Source: Mucilaginibacter sp. CSA2-8R (GTDB lineage Bacteria; Bacteroidota; Bacteroidia; Sphingobacteriales; Sphingobacteriaceae). Taken from it: a stretch of DNA of 64,000 nucleotides. The notes below the pieces were generated by a model. It saw only the letters and a program-made list of their open reading frames with translations. It was not told the origin of the DNA and searched no databases. This document shows positions 54,943-64,000 of this stretch, one piece after another. Where the stretch lies: assembly GCF_038806765.1 (NCBI RefSeq), contig NZ_CP152389.1, positions 2,108,001-2,172,000 on the forward strand. Reading direction: 5' to 3'. Position numbers and translations under genes: made by a program. How positions within the stretch are numbered: position 1 is the first letter of the stretch; each line of letters begins with the position of its first letter.

Positions 54943-56007
54943 ATGGCCTTTATTGATTATGTACTTAAAGAGCCATCGTATGGCTGGAAAATGGACTGTG
55001 GCAATCTGTCAAAGCCCTCCAATCTTAAAATTTTTCAGGAGTTCTTCTCTCGATTAAACGTTTTCAAGGATCGTCGTAACTGGTTATCATTCACCAGCTG
55101 GATGATGATTGTGTGCCTGGCCGTACCTTTATGCTTTTTTATTTTTAAGTTTTTCAGTTTTAAATTGTTGCTGGTTGCATTTGTGTACAGCATGATAGTG
55201 ATGGGCTCGCATGGTACGGTTTGGTACCATCGCTACTGCACACACCGGGCATTTAAGTTTCGTAACCCGGTTTGGCGCTTTGTTACTCAAAACATCACAC
55301 TTAAAATTATACCAGAAGAAATTTACGTAATCTCGCATCATGTGCATCATGCTAAGTCTGACCAGCCTGGCGACCCGTACAATGCGCAAGGCGGCTTTTT
55401 ATATTGTTTTTTGGCCGATGTAAATCACCAACCAATTTCAAACACATTAGACGAGAACAGCTACAAGCGTTGTGTGAAGCTGATGGAGCACACCGGCCAG
55501 GTTTCTAACACTTATGCCCAATATAAAAAGTGGGGTACGCTCGCTAACCCGGTACGCCTAATAGGCGGTATCATACTCAACTGGGCATTTTGGTACGTCG
55601 TATTTTACCTGATTGGCGGTCATGCTTTAGCTTGCACCCTGTTTGGTGCCGCCGGATTTTGGGCCGTAGGTGTCCGTACTTTTAATTATGAAGGCCATGG
55701 TAAAGGCGAAGATAAACGCCGCGAGGGCACCGATTACAACAGGGCCGATATGTCAATTAACCAGATTTGGCCGGGTATTGTAGCAGGCGAATGGCACAAC
55801 AATCACCACTTATATCCTAAAAGCGCGCGTTCGGGATTTTTAAACCACCAGGTTGATTTGGCCTGGGTTTACATTAAGGCGTTGCATTTGATAGGTGGAG
55901 TTACCGAATATCACGATTCGAAGAAGAAATTTATGAAGGAATATTACCACGCTCAAAAGCAGGCTAAAATACAGGTTAAGCAACTTAATGTTGAACTGGC
56001 AGAGTAG
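54943..56007 (+). CDS. Acyl-CoA/fatty acid desaturase
   Basis: 354 residues, membrane-bound di-iron enzyme. The three histidine boxes are HRYCTH near 94-99, HHVHH near 131-135, and HNNHH near 285-289. Hydrophobic spans lie near 48-82 and 205-240. It introduces a double bond in a fatty acyl chain (probably delta-9), using oxygen and an electron donor, to adjust membrane fluidity. It is a single gene, followed by a bidirectional terminator. Regiospecificity is not determinable from sequence. Confidence 0.93.
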   Translation: MAFIDYVLKEPSYGWKMDCGNLSKPSNLKIFQEFFSRLNVFKDRRNWLSFTSWMMIVCLAVPLCFFIFKFFSFKLLLVAFVYSMIVMGSHGTVWYHRYCTHRAFKFRNPVWRFVTQNITLKIIPEEIYVISHHVHHAKSDQPGDPYNAQGGFLYCFLADVNHQPISNTLDENSYKRCVKLMEHTGQVSNTYAQYKKWGTLANPVRLIGGIILNWAFWYVVFYLIGGHALACTLFGAAGFWAVGVRTFNYEGHGKGEDKRREGTDYNRADMSINQIWPGIVAGEWHNNHHLYPKSARSGFLNHQVDLAWVYIKALHLIGGVTEYHDSKKKFMKEYYHAQKQAKIQVKQLNVELAE

Positions 56008-56029
56008 ATATTAAACGTATTGATAAACG

Positions 56030-56065
56030 AAAAGCGCACTGTTGATTTAACAGTGCGCTTTTTTT
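56030..56065. terminator. Bidirectional rho-independent terminator
   Basis: Perfect 14-bp stem AAAAGCGCACTGTT (56030-56043) with AACAGTGCGCTTTT (56049-56062), 5-base loop, T-run after it. It separates the convergent desaturase and treY::malQ genes. Confidence 0.85.
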
Positions 56066-56087
56066 AATTTATAACGGCGGTTGTTTT

Positions 56088-59000
56088 TTACAAGCGGTTA
56101 TACAACTTAGTCCATTCCAGTAACCGTTCTTCCACATCCTGATCCAGGTGCTCGGGTATTAGCCGCCACTGCCAATTATTTTCGGCAGATGACGGGTTGT
56201 TCATGCGAGCATTTTCATCCAAACCAATAATATCCTGCATGGGTAAAATGGCAATTTTAGCGGTAGAAGCGTAGGCCACCCGGCCTAAAACCTTGTGTAT
56301 GTTTTTTGCTTTTACACTTTGCCCGGTGTATTGTTCAATTTGCTTGCGTACGGTTTTGTTGGTATCGGTGTTATACCAGCCTACGGTGGTGTTATTATCG
56401 TGTGTGCCGGTGTACACTAGGTAATTTTCTTGGTAGTTGTGCGGTATGTATAACGATTCGGCAACCTCGCTACCAAAGGCAAATTGCAAAATTTTCATAC
56501 CTGGCAGTTCATACTGGTCGCGCAGCTCAAAAACGGGTGCATCAATTTCTCCCAAATCTTCGGCAACGTAAGGCAACTCGCCAAGGGCATCTTTTATAGC
56601 TTCAAAAAACTCGCTTCCGGGGCCCTGTTTCCATTGGCCGTTTTTGGCGGTTTGCTCGCCGGCCGGAACCTCCCAGTAAGAAGAAAATGCCCTGAAGTGA
56701 TCCAGCCTCAATAAGTCGAACAACTGCCTGTTTTTTTGTAACCTGCCAATCCACCAATCGTAATTGCTATTTTTCATGACATCCCAACGGTAAACAGGCA
56801 TTCCCCAAAGCTGTCCGTCGGCATTAAAATAATCGGGCGGCACACCGGCTATGCCAGCAATTCGTCCGTTGCTGTCCAGTTTAAAGTTATCAGGGTTGGC
56901 CCAAACGTCAACCGAATCATGACTTACATAAAAAGGCAAATCACCAAATAATTTAATATTTAAGCCGTTACAGTATTTTTTTAAATCCAGCCATTGACTT
57001 TCAAAAATAAATTGGTACCATTTTACCTGATCCATTTCTGCCTGATTTTGTACAGCAAAGCGTTTTATGGCAGGGCTTTTACGTTGCCGGTGCTCGGCTG
57101 GCCAATCATACCATGGGCGGTTATTGTATTGATGTTTAAGCGTTAAGTACAGTGCAAAATCATCCAGCCAGTAAGCTTCCTGTTCGCAGAATGCTTTGAA
57201 TTGTTGTTTTAATACCGCAAAATGCCCTTCTTGATAATGGTGATAAGCTTTAGCCAGCAGGTCGTCTTTGATGTGTTGCGCTTCGGCATAGTCTACCTTT
57301 TCTTTTACCGCTAACTGATACGGTTTCAGTTCGTCGGGCGTGAGTAAGCCCGCCTTGGCCAACAGAGCAGGGCTTACCAGTAATGTATTACCCGCCATAC
57401 TGCTCACAGAACTGTACGGCGAATAATTTTGCTCGGCCACGGTTGGGTTGAGCGGCAGTAACTGCCAGTATTTTTGGCCCGAACGCGAGAGGAAATCCGC
57501 AAAATGATACGCTTCTGGTCCTAAATCGCCAATGCCATACGGCGAGGGCAAAGAGGTGATATGCATCAAAACACCTGCTCCGCGATTATTATCGGTAAGC
57601 TGCATTTTAAGCAGTGCCATGGGTAGCTGGGTAAATAAATCCCTTACCCGTATACCGTCCTCAGTTATTTTACCTTCGGCACCTGATAGCAGGTTTTTAA
57701 ATGATACCGGTGCTTGCGGCGGTAAAATAACACGTGTATTTTTCCACTTGAGGTTCTCAATGGTCCGGCCTTGATCTTGGCATAGTTCGGCCAGGTGTAA
57801 CGGCACAATAGTAACATACCACTGTTGCTGGTGCTGGCGTGCAAAGGCCATAACGTATTCTTTATATGCACCTTTTACTTTTAGAGGCACATAGCTGCCT
57901 TTTGCAAAAAGTTCCGCAGCCTCCTTACGCTCCTGGAAAAGTGTATAGGTAAGCCACTGTTTAATCTGCGCATTATAACGATTTTGCCAAAGTTGTTGTG
58001 TTAAAGTGTCAGGGCTGTTTTTATTGGCTATAATATCATCTAAATAACCGGAGCGTAATTCATAGTCTACAGGGCGGCGGTTGTCGGGGTCAACTAGGCT
58101 AAAATCCCACAATTCGCAGCCTTGGTAAACATCAGGTATACCCGGGCAGGTAAATTTTAGCAATACCTGTGCAAGCGAGTTAACGATGCCATAATCGGCA
58201 ATGCGCTGGTGCAAAGCTTGAAATGATTGCCAAAATTCGGTGTCTTTATTCAGCAATGCTTTGGCGAAGCCAAGAGTTGCCTTCTCATAATCTTCGTTAG
58301 GCTGAGCCCAATTGGAGTTCACCTTAGCCTCACGCAAAGCCTTAGTTAAATATTCCTGCAAACGGTTTTCAATGTCATCATCCGGCTGACCGGGCATCGG
58401 ATATGCGCCAATCAGCGTTTGGTAAATAAAATATTCGTCGTTAGCGTCAGGCGAGGTGTTAATTTTTAGATCGGTATTAAGCTCCTGCCATTTCTTAACC
58501 GTTTTTATCCATGTTTTGGAGAGGTCTGTCAATACATTTAGCCTGGCGCGAACATCCTCGCCACGTTTGGTATCATGAGTCGAAGTTCCGTTAAGCGCAA
58601 GCGGCCACTGTTGCTGGCGCTCCAGCATTAGGTCATGAAAGTCCTCAACGCTCATACCAAATGCATCAGGTGCGTCGCCAACTTCATTGTGGCCAACAAA
58701 GCGGTTGTAAGTATACATTAGTGTATCTTCTACACCCTTAGCCATTAAGGGGCCGCTAAATTGCATCAGACGCTGGTAAAACTGTAGTGCCCGTTGGTTA
58801 TAGTCTGGATTGCCAAGCTTAGGTTTTTCGAGCAGCACCAGTTCGAGCAGGTTTAAGGCCGATTTGTATTCAGGCTTTTCTTTTTTCGCCTGCTTAAACA
58901 TAGCCTTAACGGCATCATACTCGTGCTGAGGCAGTGGTAGTTGATTGCCGTAGTACCGGTAAACAGGGCATTGTATTAAAAGCTGCCCGATTGCGCCTTT

Positions 59001-60323
59001 CAATACCTCGGCAGACATGCCCGCAACAATTTTTTTGTCGGATAGGCGCAGTTTTTTGAAAAGTTGATATAAATTATCCAACTCCCCGCCCATATGCTCA
59101 AATAAGATATAGGCTTTCTTTTTTGCTATTTGCTGATGCACCGGCTGCTCATCGCCAACCAGATCTTGGTAAAAACTGGTAAAACGCTTTTTAGCCGAGG
59201 TGTTAGTAAGCAAATTGTTAAGCTGTGCTAAAAAGTCATAGCCCGAGGTGCCTTGTAATGGCCAGTCGGTGGGCAGTTCTTCGCCCTGTTCTAAAATCTT
59301 TTCGGCTACTATGTAAGTGTCTTTGCCCGCCAGTTCGCGCAGGCGTTCTAAATACTGCGCCGGATCGTACAGGCCATCAATATGATCAATCCGCAAGCCC
59401 TGGAAAATGCCCGATTCTACCAAGTGTTTGATCATCTGGTGAAAATGATCGAACACGGCTTTGTCCTGAATATTGAGGCAAATCAAACTGTTTACTGTAA
59501 AAAAACGGCGAAAGTCGATTGACTGGTCGGTCTCTTCATAACTGCACAATCGGTAAGCCTGTGCATTGGCAAGCTGCTTCAGTAATTCTTTATCTGCGTT
59601 AACAGCGGCCAAACGTTGTTCCAAGTAGAGCTGCGTCTCATTGCCGATGACTGATTTGATAAATTTTTGCTTCAAAGCTGTCCATTTCAAGGCATAAGTA
59701 CCAGCCTCAGTAATTCCTTGTAAGGCTTTAATGGGTTTAAAAATGGTTAGAAACGGATTTATATCATTGGCTTCGCCCTGTTCAAATACCGTAAGGTAAG
59801 CAGCTGGGTTTAACGGATAATAGTTATCAAAATATTGTAACACTAGTCCTTGTTGTGCCTGATAAGCTACCTGCAACTCGCCCTTGTCGATAACCTCATC
59901 CAGCGGGTTACCCAAAAATGGCACCATCAGCGGCTCGTCCCTAAACAACGCACTGGTCCATACCGCATCAAAGAAATTAGCATATAACGAAAGTTTACCC
60001 TTTTCCATCAGGTCCATTAACCAAGGGTTGTTTTGATGGAAACCCATGTGGTTAGGTACAATATCCTGCAGCCAGCCAACATTACTCTGTTTAAGCTTCT
60101 GACTGATGGATTTGAGCTGTTTTTCGGTGCCTATTTCGGGGTTAATGCGGTGCGGATTTACGCCATCATAGCCGTGCGTGCTGCCCGGCGTAGCCTCAAA
60201 TACCGGCGACGCATAGATTGTACTTACCCCCAATTTTTGCAGATAGGGGATGATGCGCTCAAAAGCATCAAACGTAAACTCTGAATGAAATTGGAGACGG
60301 TAGGTAGCAACAGGGTTATTCAT
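56088..60323 (-). CDS. Malto-oligosyltrehalose synthase fused to 4-alpha-glucanotransferase
   Basis: 1411 residues, one frame. Residues 1 to about 905 are TreY (GH13): ATYRLQFHSEFTFDAFERI, ASPVFEATPGSTHGYDGVNP and DIVPNHMG near the start, and GLRIDHIDGL near 305. Residues about 911-1411 are MalQ (GH77): GVLMHITSLPSPYGIGDLGPE, then LLRLDHFRAFSSYW and YVAEDLGEID. Both parts have normal lengths, so this is a true fusion. TreY isomerises the reducing end of maltodextrin to trehalosyl; MalQ rebuilds longer glucans from short ones. The start overlaps the treZ stop by 8 bases. A terminator separates it from the convergent desaturase. Confidence 0.94.
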   Translation of the reverse strand: MNNPVATYRLQFHSEFTFDAFERIIPYLQKLGVSTIYASPVFEATPGSTHGYDGVNPHRINPEIGTEKQLKSISQKLKQSNVGWLQDIVPNHMGFHQNNPWLMDLMEKGKLSLYANFFDAVWTSALFRDEPLMVPFLGNPLDEVIDKGELQVAYQAQQGLVLQYFDNYYPLNPAAYLTVFEQGEANDINPFLTIFKPIKALQGITEAGTYALKWTALKQKFIKSVIGNETQLYLEQRLAAVNADKELLKQLANAQAYRLCSYEETDQSIDFRRFFTVNSLICLNIQDKAVFDHFHQMIKHLVESGIFQGLRIDHIDGLYDPAQYLERLRELAGKDTYIVAEKILEQGEELPTDWPLQGTSGYDFLAQLNNLLTNTSAKKRFTSFYQDLVGDEQPVHQQIAKKKAYILFEHMGGELDNLYQLFKKLRLSDKKIVAGMSAEVLKGAIGQLLIQCPVYRYYGNQLPLPQHEYDAVKAMFKQAKKEKPEYKSALNLLELVLLEKPKLGNPDYNQRALQFYQRLMQFSGPLMAKGVEDTLMYTYNRFVGHNEVGDAPDAFGMSVEDFHDLMLERQQQWPLALNGTSTHDTKRGEDVRARLNVLTDLSKTWIKTVKKWQELNTDLKINTSPDANDEYFIYQTLIGAYPMPGQPDDDIENRLQEYLTKALREAKVNSNWAQPNEDYEKATLGFAKALLNKDTEFWQSFQALHQRIADYGIVNSLAQVLLKFTCPGIPDVYQGCELWDFSLVDPDNRRPVDYELRSGYLDDIIANKNSPDTLTQQLWQNRYNAQIKQWLTYTLFQERKEAAELFAKGSYVPLKVKGAYKEYVMAFARQHQQQWYVTIVPLHLAELCQDQGRTIENLKWKNTRVILPPQAPVSFKNLLSGAEGKITEDGIRVRDLFTQLPMALLKMQLTDNNRGAGVLMHITSLPSPYGIGDLGPEAYHFADFLSRSGQKYWQLLPLNPTVAEQNYSPYSSVSSMAGNTLLVSPALLAKAGLLTPDELKPYQLAVKEKVDYAEAQHIKDDLLAKAYHHYQEGHFAVLKQQFKAFCEQEAYWLDDFALYLTLKHQYNNRPWYDWPAEHRQRKSPAIKRFAVQNQAEMDQVKWYQFIFESQWLDLKKYCNGLNIKLFGDLPFYVSHDSVDVWANPDNFKLDSNGRIAGIAGVPPDYFNADGQLWGMPVYRWDVMKNSNYDWWIGRLQKNRQLFDLLRLDHFRAFSSYWEVPAGEQTAKNGQWKQGPGSEFFEAIKDALGELPYVAEDLGEIDAPVFELRDQYELPGMKILQFAFGSEVAESLYIPHNYQENYLVYTGTHDNNTTVGWYNTDTNKTVRKQIEQYTGQSVKAKNIHKVLGRVAYASTAKIAILPMQDIIGLDENARMNNPSSAENNWQWRLIPEHLDQDVEERLLEWTKLYNRL

Positions 60324-62145
60324 TGATGTAGATTATAAATGATTCGGGTTGTAGGTTAACAATGGTGCCGCCGCTTTGTGCAGGTGTGTTTGATGGCTTA
60401 TTTTGCCAGGCAGTACCTGCTGAGTTAAATTGCAGATGCCATTGTGTAGCACCAGCCGGTAAGGTGACGCTTTGTGTATTACTAGAAAAGTTCATCATAA
60501 TGATGGCTTCCTGCATATGATAGTTGCGGTGCAAAAGCAACGTTTGTTGTTCTTCGTTGGCTTCGGCATGGAGGCCCTTGCGACTAGTCTGATGTAAGAC
60601 GGGCAGGCTTTTGCGCAAAGCAATCAGTGATTGATAATAGGCCAGCATCGTTTGGTGAGGCTGTTGTGCGATTAAATTCCACTGCAGTTTGGAGTTATCA
60701 AAAGTGTCTTCGGCCATTGGGTCGGGCGCTTCGCCCTGAGCGTGGAAGGCGGCAAACTCCTCTTTACGTCCTTTACGCACAGCTTCGGCCAGTTCGGGAT
60801 CTGTATGACTCACAAAGTACATAAAGCGGTTGGGCTCACTATACTCTTCGCCCATAAATAGCATAGGCAGATAAGGAGCTGTCAGTACAGCGCCGGCCAT
60901 TAACTTTTGCATTTCGGTGCTAAAAAGTTCGCTGCTGCGTTCGCCTAACATGCGGTTGCCTACCTGGTCATGGTTTTGCGAAAATACAATGAACTGCTCA
61001 CCTGTATTGTCAGTGGCTTTTATACCAAAACGCTTATCGCGGTGTGGTGAGTATTGCCCATCATACACATAGGCATCGTTGTAAGATTTTGCCAGATCGG
61101 CAATACCATTAAAATCAGAATAATAACCTGTTTGCTCGCCACCGGCGGTAATGCGCAAGGCATGATGAAACTCATCTATCCACTGGCTATCTATACCGAA
61201 ACCTGCCTTGTCAAGTGGATTGATAAAGCGAACGTCGTTCAGGTCGCACTCCACAATCAGGTAATGGCGTTTGCCGGTTGCGGTCATCAGTTCATCAACC
61301 TTTGCTTTAATTTCGGCCAGTATATGATTGGGACTAAAGTCTTTAATGGCATGTACCGCATCCATCCGCAAGGCATCGATATGAAAGTCGCGAAACCACA
61401 TCAGCACACTCTCAATAAAGTAATGCCTTACGGCGTCGCTTCCTGCGTCATCAAAATTGACTGCGTTGCCCCAGGGCGTATTGTATTTATCGGTAAAGTA
61501 AGGACCGTATTCATTAAAATAATTTCCTTCCGGACCAAGGTGATTGTACACTACGTCAAGTACTACTGCCAGTCCTTTTTGATGACAGGCATTTACCAGA
61601 TGCTGCAATGCCTTTGGCCCACCGTAAGAGTTTTGCACTGCGTAAGGAAACACGCCATCATAACCCCAGTTACGCTTGCCCGGAAATTGCGCTACGGGCA
61701 TAATCTCGATTGCAGTAATGCCAAGGCTTACCAGGTAATCCAGTTTGCTTTCGATGCCTGCAAAATCGCCGTTGGGGCTAAAAGTACCAGTGTGCAGTTC
61801 GTACAACAAGTAGCTGGGTAAATCAACATTGTTCCAGGTATTATCTGTCCATTCAAAAGCGTTAAGGTCAACCGCAGCTGAGGGGCCATGAACGCCTTCG
61901 GGTTGATATACAGAAGCCGGGTCGGGCAGCGGATCTTTATCGTCTAAAATAATTTTATACAAAGCGCCATCCTTTAACTCAGTGGTTTTGATATGCCAAT
62001 AACCGTACTGTGCTTTAGTAAGCGGCAGTTCGTGATTTGAAGGCAGCAATTGAATTGCTGCCTTTTTAGCCTTCGGCGCCCATACCCATACGTCAGCCTC
62101 GCCACTATTTAGTGTAACGCCCGGACGGTTAACTATCACCTTCAT
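60316..62145 (-). CDS. treZ: Malto-oligosyltrehalose trehalohydrolase
   Basis: 609 residues, cytoplasmic. An N-terminal beta-sandwich (about 10-95; VWVWAPKAKKAAIQL) precedes a GH13 barrel: GDFAGIESKLDYLVSLGITAIEIMP, DVVYNHLGPEGNYF, ALRMDAVHAIKD (nucleophile Asp), IVECDLND (acid/base Glu) and VFSQNHDQVGNR. It releases trehalose from the maltooligosyl-trehalose made by TreY. It starts inside the end of the glgX gene (17-base overlap) and its stop overlaps the treY::malQ start, so all are translationally coupled. The unusual aspect is only the compact arrangement. Confidence 0.95.
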   Translation of the reverse strand: MKVIVNRPGVTLNSGEADVWVWAPKAKKAAIQLLPSNHELPLTKAQYGYWHIKTTELKDGALYKIILDDKDPLPDPASVYQPEGVHGPSAAVDLNAFEWTDNTWNNVDLPSYLLYELHTGTFSPNGDFAGIESKLDYLVSLGITAIEIMPVAQFPGKRNWGYDGVFPYAVQNSYGGPKALQHLVNACHQKGLAVVLDVVYNHLGPEGNYFNEYGPYFTDKYNTPWGNAVNFDDAGSDAVRHYFIESVLMWFRDFHIDALRMDAVHAIKDFSPNHILAEIKAKVDELMTATGKRHYLIVECDLNDVRFINPLDKAGFGIDSQWIDEFHHALRITAGGEQTGYYSDFNGIADLAKSYNDAYVYDGQYSPHRDKRFGIKATDNTGEQFIVFSQNHDQVGNRMLGERSSELFSTEMQKLMAGAVLTAPYLPMLFMGEEYSEPNRFMYFVSHTDPELAEAVRKGRKEEFAAFHAQGEAPDPMAEDTFDNSKLQWNLIAQQPHQTMLAYYQSLIALRKSLPVLHQTSRKGLHAEANEEQQTLLLHRNYHMQEAIIMMNFSSNTQSVTLPAGATQWHLQFNSAGTAWQNKPSNTPAQSGGTIVNLQPESFIIYINE

Positions 62146-64000
62146 ATGTTTGGTCGTAAATTACTGGGTGATGTAGTACAATAATTGATCGGCCCTGTAC
62201 CTCAATGGTTGAACCGGCATCGTAAGTTTCTTCATCGCCTACTTCGCTCTCGGCAGTGTCTACAATCTTAGTCCATGTTTTACCGTAAAGGGTATCAGGT
62301 AATATATAATTTACAGGTTCCCAATGGGCGTTAAATATTACGTAAAAACCATCGTCTATAACGGCTTCACCTGCGTCGTTACGGGTGCGCAAAGCACGAC
62401 CGTTGATGAACACTGCAAGAGACTTGGCAAAATCATGGTTCCAGTGCTCGTCGCTAAACTGAACACCTTCAGGCAAAAACCAGGCTATATCCTCAACACC
62501 TCTAATCTGTGTTCCTTTAAACCAACGCTTACGGGTAAACGCCGGATGCTTTAAACGAAACTTGATCATTTTACTGGTAAACTCCAGTAAATCTTTGTCC
62601 ATATTATCCCAGTCCAGCCATGATATTTCATTGTCCTGGCAGTAAGCGTTGTTATTGCCACCTTGTGTACGGCTTATTTCGTCGCCGGCTACAAGCATAG
62701 GTACGCCCTGCGATAAGAATAAAGTGGTGATGAAATTACGTTTTTGCTGCGCACGGATCTGATTGATTTGTTCGTCGTCCGTAGGGCCTTCAACGCCATA
62801 ATTGTTGGAGCGATTGTGGCTTTCGCCGTCGTTATTATCCTCGCCGTTGGCATCATTATGCTTTTCGTTATAAGTTACCAGGTCATTAAGGGTAAATCCG
62901 TCGTGCGCAGTAATAAAGTTTATACTGGCCGTTGGGTTACGCTGCTCATCCTGGTACAAATCGGCACTGCCGGTAAAACGCATGGCAAACTCGGCCAGGG
63001 TACTGTTTTCGCCGCGCCAGTAATCGCGTACACAATCGCGGTATTTACCATTCCACTCGCCCCATCCTTGCGGAAATTTGCCAACTTGGTAGCCACCTTC
63101 GCCCACATCCCAAGGCTCAGCAATCAATTTTACCTGCGAAATAACCGGATCCTGGTGAATGATATCAAAAAAGGCACTCAAACGGTTTACCTCGTGCAGT
63201 TCGCGCGCCAGGGTAGAGGCCAAGTCAAATCTAAAGCCATCCACGTGCATTTCGGTGATCCAGTAGCGCAGGCTGTCCATAATCAAACGCAATACGTTAG
63301 GCAGATAAGCATTCAATGTATTACCGGTACCGGTGTAATCCATATAATGGCGTTTATCTTCGGTAAGGCGGTAGTAGCCCTCGTTGTCAATGCCTTTAAA
63401 AGAAAGCATTGGGCCCAGCTCATTACCTTCGGCGGTGTGGTTATAAACCACATCCAATATTACCTCAATACCAGCTTTGTGCAGTTCTTTTACCATCTGC
63501 TTAAACTCTGTAACCTGCTCGCCCAAACGGCCGCTGCTGGCGTAGCGCACATCGGGTGCAAAAAAACCTATAGTATTGTAGCCCCAATAATTAGTCAGGC
63601 CGTTTTCTACCAGGTGCCTATCGGCTACAAATTGGTGTATAGGCATCAGCTCAACGGCTGTTATACCCAGCTTTTTGAGGTGTTTTATAGTAGCCGGATG
63701 TCCCATGGCCGCATAGCTACCTCTAATTTCTTCCGGAATGTCAGGATGCAACTTGGTGAATCCCTTTACATGCGTCTCATAAATAACGGTATTGTGATAA
63801 GGTGTTTGCGGCGGACAGTCATCCTCCCAGTCAAACTTATTACTTATCACAACGCTTTTAGGGATAAAAGGTGCACTGTCTGTTTCGCTAAAGCTCAAAT
63901 CTTTGTCTTCACTATGCACGTCGTAACTAAATAACGAATCGTGCCAGTCAATGACGCCTGATATAGCTTTAGCGTAAGGGTCGATCAGTAATTTGTTTGG
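62129..64000 (-). CDS. glgX: Glycogen debranching enzyme GlgX (5' end beyond the window)
   Basis: The frame is open to the right edge: codons beyond the first internal start read NKLLIDPYAKAISGVIDWHD, a typical GlgX segment, so the true start lies outside. About 623 residues are visible. Isoamylase-type GH13 motifs: YETHVKGFTKLHPDI, DVVYNHTAEGNELGP, GFRFDLASTLARE (nucleophile Asp), LIAEPWDVGEGGYQ (acid/base Glu) and FITAHDGFTLNDLV. It removes alpha-1,6 branches from limit dextrins, supplying linear maltodextrins for TreY, TreZ and MalQ downstream. It is the first visible gene of the leftward trehalose operon. Confidence 0.94.
   Translation of the reverse strand, partial: PNKLLIDPYAKAISGVIDWHDSLFSYDVHSEDKDLSFSETDSAPFIPKSVVISNKFDWEDDCPPQTPYHNTVIYETHVKGFTKLHPDIPEEIRGSYAAMGHPATIKHLKKLGITAVELMPIHQFVADRHLVENGLTNYWGYNTIGFFAPDVRYASSGRLGEQVTEFKQMVKELHKAGIEVILDVVYNHTAEGNELGPMLSFKGIDNEGYYRLTEDKRHYMDYTGTGNTLNAYLPNVLRLIMDSLRYWITEMHVDGFRFDLASTLARELHEVNRLSAFFDIIHQDPVISQVKLIAEPWDVGEGGYQVGKFPQGWGEWNGKYRDCVRDYWRGENSTLAEFAMRFTGSADLYQDEQRNPTASINFITAHDGFTLNDLVTYNEKHNDANGEDNNDGESHNRSNNYGVEGPTDDEQINQIRAQQKRNFITTLFLSQGVPMLVAGDEISRTQGGNNNAYCQDNEISWLDWDNMDKDLLEFTSKMIKFRLKHPAFTRKRWFKGTQIRGVEDIAWFLPEGVQFSDEHWNHDFAKSLAVFINGRALRTRNDAGEAVIDDGFYVIFNAHWEPVNYILPDTLYGKTWTKIVDTAESEVGDEETYDAGSTIEVQGRSIIVLHHPVIYDQTYEGDS

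Noticed and set aside
61054..61821. 255-codon plus-strand open frame
   Set aside because: Antisense to treZ motifs; protein composition is not convincing.
62744..63934. 396-codon plus-strand open frame
   Set aside because: It is antisense to glgX, whose catalytic motifs are fully present; the frame is an open shadow caused by biased codon use.

Overview
The window looks like chromosomal DNA of a Bacteroidota bacterium of the Sphingobacteriaceae type (Mucilaginibacter or Pedobacter relatives). This rests on the CarboxypepD-type outer-membrane receptors, the DUF4290 and DUF4202 proteins, TAnnTTTG promoter-like elements, weak Shine-Dalgarno sequences, the murA variant and the glgX-treZ-treY::malQ operon. 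No tRNA or rRNA gene, IS element or CRISPR array was found.

Positions 1 to about 12,000 are an accessory, visibly AT-richer defence island. It holds the 3' part of a sacsin/NO VEIN-like protein with a C-terminal nuclease-like domain, then an unrecognised protein with an RN-x3-HG (HEPN-like) motif. These are followed by a Z1 superfamily-2 helicase, a SPPY-type DNA methyltransferase, a MORC-like GHKL ATPase fused to a PD-(D/E)XK-like nuclease, a small protein with another RN-x3-H motif, and a divergent HTH-HEPN protein. The methylase, Z1 helicase and MORC-nuclease match a class of restriction-modification-like systems predicted computationally. The extra HEPN-like proteins suggest an RNA-cleaving or abortive arm. 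The island ends at a fragment resembling the 3' end of a tRNA or tmRNA gene plus a terminator (about 11,970-12,046), which suggests site-specific integration.

From about 12,100 the content is core-like. It runs: Bcr/CflA-type transporter, small membrane protein, polysaccharide deacetylase lipoprotein, FNR-like regulator divergent from an alginate-export-type porin, a DUF4202 protein and a large Oar-like TonB-dependent receptor. A compact tellurium/stress (ter) operon follows, read right to left from about 28,030 to 22,315: HAD hydrolase, phosphoribosyltransferase, two TerD proteins, TelA, an unrecognised protein and TerC.

From 28,300 to 50,600 the genes are mostly housekeeping. They include an L,D-transpeptidase, a glucose/sorbosone dehydrogenase, DinB, HAD, MFS, murA with Asp in place of the catalytic Cys, DUF4290, a dNTPase, an M20 dipeptidase, a PcrA/UvrD helicase, an ATPase, an SDR, a YyaL-type thioredoxin protein and SlyD. 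Between 39,700 and 41,720 two small exported peptides sharing an ADGGI motif lie next to a TPR membrane protein that has a kinase dimerisation domain but no ATPase domain.

The right end (50,850-64,000) has a secreted Gly/Arg-rich protein paired with an outer-membrane beta-barrel protein, an acyl-CoA desaturase, and a leftward glycogen/trehalose operon. In that operon GlgX debranches glycogen, TreY and TreZ convert maltodextrins to trehalose, and MalQ, fused to TreY, re-disproportionates the short glucans.
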